Assembly: GCA_016808115.1 (NCBI GenBank)
Contig: JAEQBH010002866.1
Span: 310,001 to 374,000, forward strand
Length of the DNA stretch: 64,000 nt
Direction of reading: 5' to 3'
Origin: Tetrastigma voinierianum
Lineage: Eukaryota; Streptophyta; Magnoliopsida; Vitales; Vitaceae
How positions within the stretch are numbered: position 1 is the stretch's first letter; each line of letters begins with the position of its first letter. Under the pieces are notes generated by a model, which did no database searches, was not told the DNA's origin, and was given only the letters and a program-made list of their open reading frames with translations. Made by a program: the position numbers and the translations under genes. This document shows positions 35,771-48,560 of the stretch, piece by piece.

Positions 35771-35842
35771 ATTATGAAGAAGAGAATATCAGGCCATCCT
35801 CTGTTCAGCCTGTTGATTGAGACCCACTTGAATTGTCTGAAG
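35771..35842 (+). CDS. KNOX-domain gene, exon 1 (right part, KNOX1 start)
   Basis: Twenty-four codons follow the right target duplication without a stop. They read IMKKR and then ISGHPLFSLLIETHLNCLK, with the His-Pro-Leu and His-Leu-x-Cys-Leu-Lys pattern of KNOX1. The next bases, gtgttc, serve as a GT splice donor in phase 0. Reading on past the donor gives sequence unlike KNOX, and a stop codon follows. Confidence 0.72.
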
Positions 35843-36059
35843 GTGTTCGATCTTTTATGCTTTCCTTTAAACTCACTTGAGAGTGGATTTTCCATTTCCA
35901 CTTTGGTTCATGACTCAATTGTAGATAGATGACCACTAATAAGCTATTAAATATGTATTAGCTAAGATAATTATTTGAAGTGTGATATGTTTATATTAAC
36001 TTCATTTATCTGTTTCCCAAGTAGGATGACGATGTAAGTTTAGATAAGCATATAAAGAG

Positions 36060-36171
<112 letters not shown>

Positions 36172-36212
36172 TTCTATCTGTGTCAATTACAAGCAAAATA
36201 TTGAGATTGCAG

Positions 36213-36240
36213 GTGGGGTTAAGCGAATTTGGAGAAGTTG
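36213..36240 (+). CDS. KNOX-domain gene, exon 2 (small)
   Basis: An acceptor 'gattgcag' precedes GTG GGG TTA..., read as VGLSEFGEV, which follows NCLK smoothly as NCLK-VGLSEFGEV. Ending the exon at 36240 (donor gtgatt) leaves one base that pairs with the two leading bases of exon 3 to give ...EVVDSNKSK. A stronger-looking donor, gtaaac at 36252, would leave the phases incompatible. Very small exon, so moderate confidence. Confidence 0.5.
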
Positions 36241-36479
36241 GTGATTCGCACGTAAACGTGTAGTTAGGCAGCTTCCGAACCAACAAAATTTATAAACCTA
36301 AACCTTCTACTATTGTAGCTGTTTGCTGATATAAATATTACAAGGTTGAAGCTCGGGGATGGGTTTTCTTCGCACAAATGATTTACAGTGAGCTCAAAAA
36401 GGTGAATTTCAGTTTGGATTTTTGGGTTTGATAAAAACAGTAGGTTGAATGTTTGGAAATTGAAAATGAACTTAAATAA

Positions 36480-37620
36480 AATGTAAAATAGAACTCCTTG
36501 AAGTGTTAGGTCTTTGGGGGTTTGGATTCTAGGAGCAGGCGAGGTTTCGGGGTCCTTTCCTCGCGTTAGGAGGATAGCGCATAGTGTTCGAAGCGGCAGA
36601 ATCTTCGTTTAGTTATAAAAATTGACCTTTAATAAATATCGTGAAAAATGGCATCCATGGCCGTTGTTACTCTCGATCATTAAAACCTGAGTCACATTGA
36701 CTCACCTTACAATAGATGCATATTAAGGATAACTAACAAACATCAATGGATCTAACATTACTTTTAAAGCATCCAATGAGCCCAAAAACTTACAGTAATA
36801 ACCATTCAAGGTGACTTAAAAGAGATCAAAACCTAAAGTTTAAAAAATGAGAACGTGCGCGATGGATATGCGTGAAAAACATCGACCTCCGATTGCCATC
36901 AAATCTGCACCCGACAACTTCTCCTTCAAGGAGGAAGGGTTTTCTAGCCACTCGTCACTCCCGAGTTGTCGTCCTTGGAGGTGTTTGTGCGAAAGGAGAA
37001 AATGAAGAAAGAGTGGGAAGTACTGAAAGCTTCCCGCCTAGAAAAATTTTATTAGTGAGCAAAAAAGGTCCCTTTATTACAGTGCACCAGGAGCTTATAT
37101 ATTGCCCCAGCCAAAGCAAAATTACAAAAAAAAAAAAAAAAAAACCAAAAGCTATTATAGGGGATAAAATGGGAAGAAACCCAAAAAGGGAACAAAAGTC
37201 AAAAAATTCAGCGGCGCGAACGAGTGTTGCGGGGTTGACAAGTGAGCCCCGATGCGGGGTGAATTTCGCAGCACTGAAATTTCGCGGGTTGCGAAGCGAA
37301 TTTCTCAGGATTACAATTCTACAAAATTCTGCGAGTCTTTCAGATTTTTTAAACTTTTCTTTCTTCTTCCTTAAGGGTCGTCTGTGACTGATGAGTTCAA
37401 TTTCGGGATTCTTACGTGTTTGAATTGATTCGATAATTTTGACTTGATTATCTTACAAAAACTATAAAAATAGCCATAAAATAAGATCGGTAGTATAGCC
37501 GAGACCTTAATGTACCAATTGAGTTAATTACGTTGATTAGTATATAAAAAGTGCTTAAAACCTATAATAAATAGGGTTCAAAATAGCATTTTTTAAACAC
37601 TAATAAGTTGATGGTGTAAC
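36480..37620. other. KNOX intron 2, probably carrying an old insertion
   Basis: Most of the 1.4-kb intron between 36241 and 37653 is unassigned. From about 36480 to 37450 the base composition and style change: GC-richer patches (for example around 36540-36600 and 37200-37300), a 20-base A run near 37127-37146, and a 171-codon plus-strand open frame (36872-37387) with no motif I know. It resembles an old LTR or other repeat, but I found no clean ends or target duplication. Confidence 0.35.
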
Positions 37621-37653
37621 AACAACTGAATCGGGCCGTCACCATATGCACAG

Positions 37654-37721
37654 TTGACTCCAATAAATCCAAAAATCATGACATCATTCACAATAATCCG
37701 TCCGACCTCAATCACTTCATG
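37654..37721 (+). CDS. KNOX-domain gene, exon 3 (linker and KNOX2 start)
   Basis: The acceptor 'tatgcacag' leads into two phase bases and 22 codons ending NPSDLNHFM; the donor is gtatgt directly after ATG. The Asp-Leu-x-x-Phe-Met pattern is the usual opening of KNOX2. The Asn/Lys-rich stretch before it (DSNKSKNHDIIHN) is the expected poorly conserved linker. Confidence 0.65.
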
Positions 37722-38083
37722 GTATGTCGCTATAATGCCAAGTTAATTACTTTGCTAGCCATTCCCTTTAAAGTGAATATATGTGTATACATGTACAGTT
37801 CTTCTTAAAAAGCTTGTGCAGAGCTAAGTAGAGCCCAGCGAAGACAAATGCTCCTCATGAAATTTTGGGGTAAAAAATGCACTCATAAGGGTAAAACCCG
37901 ATTAACTATGTGCTAACCAATTAATTCTTACCTTGTTTCCCGCCTACTTAACTTTTGCCCCGCTCAGCTAATTTTCTGTCTCCGCCGTGATTATCTGTTC
38001 TTTAGGCGTCTTGGCCTGTGCTACACTAGAATAAAGATGTAAGATTTTATAAACAGATCATATATATGGTTTGAGTTGTACAG

Positions 38084-38207
38084 GAAGCACCACTGCAAGG
38101 CCTTCTGACAGCCTATGAAAGAGGGGATAGAGGAAGCGCAACAAGAGTCAGCATCTTTCATCGCCGCCACCTACCTTCAGCACGGAGATCTCACTCGCAA
38201 CAACTAA
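38084..38207 (+). pseudogene. KNOX-domain gene, last exon with frameshift and internal stop
   Basis: The acceptor 'gttgtacag' is followed by GAAGCA, giving Glu-Ala right after HFM as expected for KNOX2. Within the first 28 bases the frame slips by one, and in the KNOX2-like frame a TGA appears before PMKEGIEEAQQESASFIAATY. That frame then runs to TAA at 38205-38207 (…LQHGDLTRNN). The protein ends without a homeobox, as in KNATM-type genes. The slip and stop are either decay or a read error. Confidence 0.6.
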
Positions 38208-41200
38208 CTACCTACCTTCCATATTCCTACCCACTATTAAGTATTAATTAACTCGATTGCCTCTTCTGTTGTGTTCTACATATTTTTTGTACGTATTTCA
38301 GTGTCATTAGACGTCGAATGAACATGCATAAATGCTTAGCCTTCTAATGTTTAGCGTACACAAATTAATTTATTAATTAAAAGGCCCAGATATGGATTTT
38401 CAACTCATCAGATCAGCCCTATTGGTGGAATTGGTCATGTCTTAATTAATAGTAGCGGATGTCAGTCCTTTTTGCGAGCTGAGGGGGCTCCCTCAGCATT
38501 TTCCTACCTCCCTATTTTGGCATTAATTTTCACGTACAGTCATCTTGTGCAACAAAATACATTTTGGGACAGTTGTAATTAAATTGCACTCCTGGCTGCC
38601 CCATCTCCTTGGAGCTTTAATGCCACTTTTAGACTGAATTTTCGGTAGTGGACTCTACACTTTTTAAATTAATGTGCTTTATACTATAAAATATGTACGT
38701 TTCCATGCAAGAAAGAGAATTTAGAGAATTTTACTTTAAACATTTTCCATTAGTTTCATCTTTAATAAAAAAATATTTTTAAAACATAGTTCCAAATACA
38801 AATTTTAATCACACCATAGTAATGATAAGACACAACTATGACTTTGAGAATTTTGTTATATATCAATTTTTTTTTTGTTTTTTTGACGGTATTGTTATAT
38901 ATCATGTTAAAGAAAAATAAAAAGAAATAGGCAACAGAAAAAGAGAAAAAAAACATAAAAAAAGGAACACATAATTACTTTTTTTTTTTTTGCATAAAAA
39001 AAGAACACATAATTACTTGAAGGCAGCCAAATAGGAAGGAAGTGTAGGTGGGGATGAAATCTCTTGTCTTGAAACATGTGTGGTTGTGTACGGGGAAAGG
39101 CAAATATTGTGGTACATTAGGAAAATCTCATGAAAATTCCCCAAAATCTCATAATCTATCTCATGCTAAAATCCTCACCCTAACATCATATATTAAGAAG
39201 CATCCTACAACTAAATACGCTTATACCCAAATATGGGTATATAATTGGAGCATTAAAGTATTGTGACTATCAAAAGAAAAAAATTACAAAACCCTATAAT
39301 GTCGCAATACCTCTCAATCCTTCTAAATTATGAAACGTTGAAAAATGCATCGTATATACATAGTTGATACAAAAGCCCAGAACCAGTTCATCGCGATAAG
39401 ATCGATAGTAGTCGTATGTCGTAGCCCCCAAAATTCGCAAAAATTTATGATGTGGCATCTCGAAACTTTTTCGATCAACTTAACATAACCCGGTTTTACT
39501 TCTTCATTCTTGGACTGTGTGTCTTACTTTGTTAGTATAGCATATGAATGCAAATTAGGAAAGTCTAATATCAGTAATTTCCCTTAATAAGGTATGCAAC
39601 TTTTTGACATTCAAGGATTTCAATTAAAATCAATAACAAAAGCTATTTCAAAAGAGTGATGTTCACATAACGATTAATCTAGCCTTTTTTTTTTCTTTTA
39701 ATAATTTTTCTTCAGTGAAATTCTTAACAAAACTAAAGCGTTACGTATTCATTTCCTTTGTTTACTAATGGTTTGAACTTGAAAATGCTAGTTCTGTTAG
39801 TTACTAGCTGTTATTGGGCAATCGGGTAGGTTTGGGCTTGGGCCGACTACTAAAATGATGCACTTTAAGAAGAATCGCCTATTAATTAGGTATGAATAAC
39901 TTGGGCCTCCTGGCTACCAAATTCTGGGAGGCCTGTGTTAGTGTAGGATGGATTGCATGGGTCCAATTAAAGATCCAAGCCCAGTAGGCCCATTTTATAG
40001 TTAGCCCAATATCCTCTAACCCTCTGTCCTCGCCATCTGCACTTTAAATAGTCCCATCTCCGTATAAATTGTCTTACATTTACCATTTCTCATCATATTG
40101 TATTCCCTTTTTCTCTTCACATTATATGAAATTATTTGGATTTTAACTTATTTCAAGATTCAATAGAATACATTAATAAATATTATATATTATAAATTTC
40201 TATTTTAATTAATTTCACATAATTCTCAATGAAAAAATCTTTATTAATATATTTGAACTTATATTATATGATATTACTTAGAATTTTACCTATTTTAAGG
40301 CCAAATTTAAAATTCTTTATATTCATAAATATTTTATACTAAATTTCAATTTTAATTCATTTCCCATAGTTTTTAATAAGAAGACTGTAATGTATTGTTT
40401 AAATCTTCATATACCTTTAATTATATTATATGACGTTATTTGAAATTTAACTTATTTCAAGATCAATTTTATATATTCAATGGTATTAGATATACTTAGG
40501 CCCTCAATGTTGCAATTGTTGAATGGTACCTTTTAAAAAAAAAAATTAATTTGTTGTATAGTACGTAGTCTATTTATTTAATATCATAAAAGTTACTATA
40601 AGAACATTGTATCTTTGGACTATGTAATGGAAATATTTTAATGTGATTTAAATTATATTAATCGGTGGAGATCATATCTATCAATAAAATTTTATGAATA
40701 TTTGAAGACATAATACTAAACATTAAATAATTAATGGGATTAGTGAAATTAAATTAAAATGATACATAATTTTAATTAAGATTAAGTAATATACAATGCC
40801 ATTAAAAGCTTTACATTCTACAAAATGTACCCTTAAAATTTTGAATATTCAATAGACTACGTGAAACGTATTGCTCCAACTTGTATTGGGCCTCAAAAGC
40901 CCAACGAGGGTATGGTTGTACTGGTAGCAAACACTTGGACTGGTTGGGCCGGCTTATCAAATTAGTTTAATCAGGGCAACTTCCTGGCACGATTTGATCA
41001 ATCCACTAGTGATTCTTAGAAGGATCATAAAATTGGGATTGGGGGATTGGGAGCAACCCAACTTCAGCCCAATCCATTCCCTTTTAAAAATAATTGGGTC
41101 ACACTCGGGCTGGCCCAATTACAGTATGGGCCCATCACTTTTATCCATTGGGCCAAATCTTCTGTGATGGTTTGTACGGTATAGTTTTGTCACTTATATT

Positions 41201-42429
41201 TAACTTGCCAAGGCCCTCCAAGCTCAGGCCGGGCTTTACCCCTTATGCCAAGTTGGGCCTGAAGCGGGCCCAGGCAGGGAGTTTTTTTTGGAGATGCTTA
41301 GTCACAGTATAAATCAAATGGCGCTTATGATATGGAAGATAGAAATTCCATTAATTGAAAGCTTCTTTCTTCTCATTGACTTAGTGATTCAATGAAGGAA
41401 AAACAAATTTATTTAGGCTATGCTTTCTTCTCAGGAAATTTCAAAAGAAATGTAAGGGAAAGAAAATAAACAAGAAAAGTAAAGAAAAGAAAAAATGAAA
41501 AAAAAGAGAGTTAAATTCAATGTATTATTTTTTATTTACTACTTCAAACTCATTTTTATTCATTTAAATTTATCAGTATAAAAATTAAATAATTTAAAAA
41601 TAATATGAATTTGCAAGTACTTTTATTTTTATCTAATTTTTTATTTAAGATTTTTCATTAAACAAACCAAATATAACAAAATCATTTTATTATATATTTT
41701 CTTTTTCCTTAATACTTTCCTTTGAACGGTCAGCACTTATATTTTTTTTTTATGGAGAATGCAAGGACCCTTCCCTATCAATTAAGAGATTATTATGGTG
41801 CTTGGAATAGGGTGAATGGCCCATTCCTATAAATTAAGAGACTATCATGGTTCGTGGTAAAGGTGCCAACCACAGGTTATAAGGTTTATTCTCAGGGGTG
41901 GATTCAACTAATGCTCACGAGAAACACATGCTCCCTGGAAATTTTAAAAAATAATGAAGTTAGTAGGATTTAATGTCAGGATCTTCATTTTTAAAACAAA
42001 TTTGGCTGCCTACACTGAGTTACACAAGCACTTTGAGGTAATTTTACCCCCTGAAGTAAGTTCTTTATAATGCCCCTTCAAACTATTTTATGGTTCCGCC
42101 AATGATTGTGGATCGTTTCCCATATTTCCTAGCATGATAGCATGAAATATCAACTTGTTTTTCGAAAGGTAGACGAGAGGAAGCATGATAACATCAAGTT
42201 GATTGATTATATATATATGGTTTTACTTAGAAATAATAAATAAAATAAATTGCTTATGGCCACCTTATGGTTTTACTAAAATGAGTACGAAATCGTTCCC
42301 TTCATTATTTTGTTCCTACTGTATTTCTCTTTATTCTTTTTAAAAGTTTTTGGTTGCTAGACATGACCTAAATTATTTATAAATTTTAAGATAGGGTGGA
42401 AGTGATAGGGAGAGCAAAATGCTTACTTC
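38208..42429. other. No gene recognised; AT-rich with GGCCCA-rich patches
   Basis: 3' flank of the KNOX-domain gene. It contains a short duplicated 'aacacataattactt' pair (about 38965-39018), patches rich in gggcc/ggccc words at 39830-40010 and 40885-41290, and a loose 60-base duplication at 41780-41875 ('aattaagagattattatggt' against 'aattaagagactatcatggt'). A 72-codon frame at 41094-41312 lies in the GGCCCA patch and shows no known motif. Confidence 0.5.
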
Positions 42430-42640
42430 CCATAAGGTGGCCAATGTTAATCTCGAACAGCAACGGAGAAATGGAATGAAACTAGTGACTGGGAGCTGTC
42501 ATTTTCAGATTTTGGTTCAATTTTAATTAGATCATTTGTAGTTCTATTGGACGATTTGTAGTGAAGCAAACCCAAGCTTGGGGTTTTCGCTGGTGAAAAC
42601 GTGAAGAATAAAGTTTTTCCTTCAAGTGGTATCGGAGCAA
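42430..42640 (+). mobile_element. Possible copia LTR end with primer-binding site
   Basis: Near 42628 'tggtatcggagcaaag' follows 'ttccttcaag', which is the usual arrangement of a copia LTR end and tRNA-Met primer site with one mismatch. No gag follows and no LTR partner was found, so this would be a remnant at most. Confidence 0.35.
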
Positions 42641-44588
42641 AGATGTTTTAATCAATAGGAATTGTTTAGTTTTCTGGTTTTGTGTTTTATTCATACACTT
42701 CAGGTTTGTATTTTCCTTCCTGGCACTAAATGTCCTTGTGTGTATTGCTGTAACAAACCCAACACCTATCTGAAATTGAAATCACAAGCACCACAAATCG
42801 CTATTGACTCTACTTGCACAGATAGAAAATAAATAAATAAAGGGTCTCTCTATTTCTTGGTCTCTTCGAATTGGAGTAAGGCGGAGGCAACGTGAAAAAA
42901 AAAAAAAGTATTATCCTTCAGTTATGTTCATGATTTGTTGGATAATCTGCATATTCCATTTGGATAATATCTAAAGGTTCCTTTTTTTTCAAAAGAAAAA
43001 ATAATATATTTATCAAGATCCGATTTGGTTCCTATAAGAGCATATTCAAAAGGAAATTTTCATTTTTTACTTTAAATTGACATTTTCTTCATATTTAGAG
43101 ATGATGAAACCCACATTTTAAAGACCTAACTTTAAAAAGCAATATCTATTTTTAACTCTAAATTACTATTCATTCTTCAAACATTCATTTTGTAAAATTA
43201 GAATATTTTAAGAATATTATATATGAAATAATTTTATTTATATTTAAATATAAATATAAAATTATATTAAATAAATAAAAATATATTAAAAACCTAAAAA
43301 TGCTTTTTAAACTAATAAATATTATATTATAGAGCATCATATTACATTAGAAAATAAAGCGACACTAATAAAGGCTACATACTAAAAATACATTAACCAA
43401 ATGATAAAGATACTATATAAAATGCAAAACATCATGTGATATAATTTTTATGTTCTTTTTTTTCTTCAATATGAATTTGTATTTTTTTTCTAAGAAATTA
43501 TTGCATTAATTAATTAAAATCTTAATGTTTTATTATATCTAACTCCAACCAACAATCTTTATTTTCAATATAAATGAAAATAATAAAACTGAATTTATAT
43601 CATTATCAAAAAATAATTTTAATTAAAAAAATTAAATTATTTTTTTAAAAAAATTTAAATTATTAAAAATAAATTAATACTACAAAATCAATATATTAAA
43701 ATCATTTTACAATATTATATATGAAAAGTAATTCAATATTAATAAAATAATAAATAATAAATATAAGTATGTCAAAAATAAAAGTATCTAATAAAAATAT
43801 ATTAAAATAATTATTTTATTATTATAATAATAAAATAACGAAAAAAGAATAATAAGTATAATAATAAAATAATATGATAATGTCATGACAAGATGACATT
43901 ATTATCTTTATATTATTTGACGCTAATAATAATATCCAAAATACTGGCATTAACTATTCATGCCTATATCAAAAATGCACTTTGGAAGCACGATTTTCGC
44001 TTTCAAAATCTTTATATATGTAAATAAAGTAAAAATAGCTGTGACGCTTCAACGCACTAAACATCCCACGAGGTTTTTGCACCGAGATGCAACCGTGAGT
44101 CTCAGGTTTCTTTTTTGTTCATTAATCTTTGGTGTTTGGTGAGAATCGATTTGGTATTTAAATAATCGAATAATGGTTTCAAGGAGATTCAGTGTTTGGT
44201 GAGAAAGGTTTTGATTATTTAAATAATTGAACAATGGATTCAGGATAAGTCTGGTATTCGATTCCAAGTTTTGATGGTTACCACTACATCTTGCAAGGGC
44301 TCTGGATGGTCATTTGTCAATGTTTTTTGGTTGGGTACAAGAAAGACATAAAATAGAGGCAACATAATAGGGCCTCACCTTTTCCGTGAGAGGTTTGATC
44401 TCAGTCGTTTTCAACTTAATTTCCTTCTCAATCGGTAGGGCTTTTGGAGGAAATTGGATCCAGGTTGGTTTCCCAACCCAACGGCAACGGATCGTAACCT
44501 TAGGGCGACCACCCTAAAACGTCATATCTTAGCGAGTGAGTTGAGAGCCCATCCCATTCGGGCAAGTGCCCTCGCAAACACTCGGTTA
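42641..44588. other. No gene recognised; very AT-rich
   Basis: Between 43000 and 43950 the sequence is almost wholly A and T with short direct repeats. At 44130-44260 two imperfect copies of about 60 bases carry 'gtgtttggtgaga' and 'atttaaataat(c/t)gaa(t/c)aatgg'. No coding or RNA gene is visible. Confidence 0.5.
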
Positions 44589-45065
44589 GGACAAAAATTT
44601 CGGTTTTTTCGGCTGATATTCACCGAAAAATCAGTTATCGATCGATCCGAAAAAGATATTGACAACCGATAATCTATTAAAAAATCGCCAAAATCACCTA
44701 AACGAAAATTCGACATTTTTAAAAATCGTCAAAAATCGAAACTCAGAACACGCGCCTGCGGGTCACGATCTTGGCGTAGTGCCGCCAAAAAATCGATTTA
44801 TCTACGATATCTCCGCTTTTTTTTGCAAAAATCGACGCGCGGCACTCATCGATTTTGTCCCGATTTGATCCAATGATCTGTGATTTCGCCCGTCTTTTTA
44901 AACGATCCAACTACTCATATTTTAATCGACCTATTATTTTAATCCGGCGAGAATGATTTTTAACTGATATAATGATGCAACCGCCTTATTCAACAAAAAT
45001 CAACCAACTAAGTTAAATAAATCACAACATTTGACAATCCAACGCTTATTTTGACTCTAAATTTT

Positions 45066-45078
45066 TTTATAAATACCC
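45066..45078 (+). promoter_or_regulatory. TATA box of the hAT transposase gene (candidate)
   Basis: tttataaataccc lies about 1 kb before the ATG at 46116, followed by C/A-rich sequence like a plant transcript start. The long gap to the ATG would be an intron in the 5' UTR, with acceptor 'ataG' just before the ATG. Confidence 0.4.
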
Positions 45079-45282
45079 CTAAAATCATACAATTTCATTA
45101 CAAAACTCATCCATCCACATCTAAGCTCTATTTGACTCCTCAAATTATTTTTTTCTTTGTTCTCTTTATCCTAATATTTTGAAGATATTTGGAATTATGC
45201 ATGCTTTTTTGTGAATTAATTTTTTGTTTTATGCATATTTTATTTTAGTCGTATCTTAGTTTTATTTTTATTGCTAGAAATT

Positions 45283-46100
45283 TAGATCTTCTTACTTAGG
45301 ATATCTTAATTAAATATTATTTTGAATTATAATATTACTAACTATATAATTTTTAGTTAATTAATTATATTAATTATATTAGTTATTTTCTATAATCTTA
45401 TTTTAGTTATATAATGTTTAAAATATTTTTTTATACTTATAATCTTATTTTAGTAATTTGAAACACATATTATTTAGTATTAAATTTTAGTTATATAATG
45501 CCTAAAACTCAGATCTTAGACATATTTAATGTTTAAATTTGTATCTTCTTAGATATCTTAATGATATTATTTTAGCTTATACTATTACTAACTTGGTTAA
45601 TACTTTAGTTACTAATTATATTACTTTTTAGTTAATAGTACATAAAATTTGAAACATAAAATTATAATCTTATTTTATAATTTGAAACATATTACTTACA
45701 TTAAATTTAGTTATAATGTTTAAAACTTAGATCTTATTATTATTTAAAGTTAGAAATTTGTATCTTCTTAGATATCTTAATGATATTAATTTTATTTATA
45801 ATATTATTAATCTAATATAATTCTTTAGTTAATTAATTATTACTTTTTTAGTTAATAGTACATAAAATTATAATCTTATTTTAGTAATTTGAAACATATT
45901 ACTTACATTAAATTTTAGTTATATAATGTTTGAAACTTAATTATAATTAAATGTTAGAAATTTAGATCTTCTTACTTAGATATCTTAATAATATTATTTT
46001 AGTTCATAATATTACTAACTAATATAATTTAGTTAATTAATTATATTAGTTATTTTTACTATAATCTTATTTTAGTTATATGTTTGGAAACATTTTTATA
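45283..46100 (+). repeat. Four AT-rich tandem units of 205-255 bp in the hAT 5' intron
   Basis: The phrase 'atcttctta(ctta)gatatcttaat' recurs near 45288, 45543, 45762 and 45962. It is followed each time by 'atattattttag', 'attactaact', 'tttagttaattaattat' and 'ataatcttattttag' blocks. The units are diverged and shorten along the array. Confidence 0.8.
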
Positions 46101-46115
46101 CTATACTCTTATAGG

Positions 46116-48360
46116 ATGGCTAGTGGAAGTGGGAGGTCGAGATCCTGGCAAAGGATTTAGGTATTGCACACCTCGAGGGACATAAAATGGAACAATTCTG
46201 CAATTATTGTGGTTTAAGCATAAAAAGCGGTGGAATTACTCGCTAGTTTCTTTAATTGGCCACATACCGATCCTCTCATTCAAATACTAAGAAGTGTCCA
46301 AATGTGTCAAGCCTAAGTAAACAAAAATTAAGCACCTTTAGAACATAAAAGAAAAACAAAATAAAAAATGTGATACGTAAGAAATTGAAATTAATTACAA
46401 ATAAGACAATAGGAGAAAGACATCACACTCTCATCATTTATTTATGGTGAGTGAGGAGGGTGATAAGGACGTGTATGTATCCGACTAACATGCAACCCGA
46501 TGAGCGAGACGACATCGTAGTTGTAATACGCGATCAAAAGCTAGTGAATAACCATAAACAAAAACAGCAAAAGATCATGAGAGCAAAGAAAATAAAATCT
46601 TTATACCTAATTCATTTTTCACATAATTATGGCTAAAATAATGTGTTATTTTATTTTATTTTTTTGCATAATTTAATAGAAGTAAAGTTTCAGCAACCAA
46701 AAAGGATCCATCAAGACGTATACAAAGATCATAAAGTGTTCAGCTTATAGATCCATCACCACCAATTGCACCATCATTGTACAAGTCTTCGACTGCAAAA
46801 CAAAGAAGCCTAAAAAATATGTTCAAAGGTGGTTCAATCAAGGAAACAATGGGACGATTGATTAGCAAGTTCTTCATATATGAAAGTGTTTCACCTCAAA
46901 AAGCGGACTCACACCATTTTAAGAACATGATTTTTGGTGCACAACAAGCAAGTTTGTCTAATTGTATAATATGTTTTAATAATGACATTATTATCTTAAA
47001 TTATGATTGCAAATTTTCAACAACTAACCAGCTTTCCTTTAATTATATATGTAGGGATGGGCATCGAACCACCATCTCCATATGAAATCAAAAGTAAGTA
47101 CTTGGAAATGAAGTATAAAGACATGGAAGATTATGTCAACATACAAAGGGAGAAATGGGAGACAAATGGATGCACAATTTTGTGCAATGGATGGATCGAG
47201 CCAACCAAATTGAGCGTAATCAATTTCATGGTATATTCAAAAGGAAGAACAATTTTCCTCAAATTTGTTGATGCGTCAGATAAGATTAAAGACAACAAAT
47301 ACACAGTCGTTTGGTTTAACGACGCGGTCAAGAAGTCGAGAAGCAAATGCAAAACGTAACAAATAATGGATCAAAGATTTGTAAAGCGTGAAAGCGCATG
47401 TTGATGAAGAAATACAATCAGATTGGACTCATGTGCAACACAATCGCATCGACTTAATGTTTGAAAACATCGTAAAAGGGATAGTATTGCTCGGGCCGAT
47501 CAGTGAATGACCGAAGATAACCAACTTCATTTATAATCATGGTCGGGTTGCCGTACGCGCGATGTGTCTATGGTGGAGATATCGCGCGCCGGAGCAAATG
47601 CGATTTTGCAACAAACTATATTGCCCTTGGATAGTTTTATAAAAAGAGGGCTGATTTAGGCTGAAAAGTCTTTATTAGTAATGAATGGGCATCCACAAGC
47701 TTAGCCGACATAAGTTGGACATGAAATTGGAAAGGCTCATGTTTGATCATGAATATCGGGAGAAGGTGGGAGAAGGGCGGTCCATCTATGAGGCACTATA
47801 CACAATGCTTCGGTGATCGTTGATCCGTAAGTCATTCAACCATGTCATTTGTCTACGAAGTTGATTCAATTGATGAAGGTAAATCTTAGATTCGACTCAA
47901 AGTTAAAGTATCGCGTTTATTATCACTGCAGATCGTCAGGGATAGAACCCTTACATTCTCTTCATGCAAGCAGTAACTAATTAATATCCTCTTCCTCGAT
48001 ATTCATTTAATAATATTATGTTTATATTATTATCACATACTAATTCTCAATAACTATCGCAAGATACTATCTAAATCCAAAATTTTAACATGGGACCGAG
48101 TCATTGTAACACCGAGCTACTTCAACTGCTCATGATGTTTTTCTAAATTAGATCCTAATGCTAAAGGCCTTTGTACTTTGGAAATTAGGTAAATTAATGA
48201 GTTTCAATTTCTAATTTTTTGATTCAATTTATTCGATTGATTTTTTATTTTTGTGATTTTTGACATTTTGAATTACGCTTTATACTATTCTCGTGATGCA
48301 AAAGGATTTTAAGGATTCGGGCAAACAATAGCATCAAGAACAAAAATGGTTCATGGTGAG
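46116..48360 (+). pseudogene. hAT transposase, N-terminal and central part
   Basis: From ATG: MASGSGRS, then after a one-base slip KDLGIAHLEGHKMEQFCNYC and GLSIKSGGITR followed by LAHTDP-like sequence, a BED zinc finger (C-x2-C ... H). At 46830-47360 come KETMGRLISKFFIYESVSP, PPSPYEIKSKYLEMKYKDME, TNGCTILCNGW, LSVINFMVYSKGRTIFLKFV and DASDKIKDNKYT, the DUF659 region of plant hAT transposases. Near 47510-47800, TNFIYNHGRV-, ATNYIALDSFIK- and SRHKLDMKLERLMFDHEYRE-like pieces continue the core. An intron with gtaaat...cactgcag fits 47879-47934. Many shifts and stops make it non-functional. Confidence 0.88.
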
Positions 48361-48379
48361 TTTTAATTCTCATTATAAG

Positions 48380-48382
48380 TAA
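48380..48382. repeat. Left target-site duplication of the CACTA element (TAA)
   Basis: TAA precedes CACTACTAC and recurs at 57495-57497. Three-base duplications are the rule for CACTA elements. Confidence 0.8.
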
Positions 48383-48560
48383 CACTACTACAAAAAAGGC
48401 ATTTGTTGACATATAATTTAATGACTTAAATCACTATATGTCATTCCAGACTATTAATTTAAGCAATCTTAACTTATACGGTCCTTCAAAAACTACCTTG
48501 ACACATGTTAAATTCAGAGAAAGAAACAATGACACATCATGACCTTAGCTTGACTTATAT

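Noticed and set aside
36252..36257. gtaaac as the donor of KNOX exon 2
   Set aside because: It is a better-looking donor, but it leaves a phase that does not fit exon 3; the donor at 36241 fits. Kept only as an alternative.
42430..42640. A full copia element at 42.4 kb
   Set aside because: Only a primer-site-like sequence is seen; there is no gag, pol or second LTR, so it is listed as a possible remnant only.
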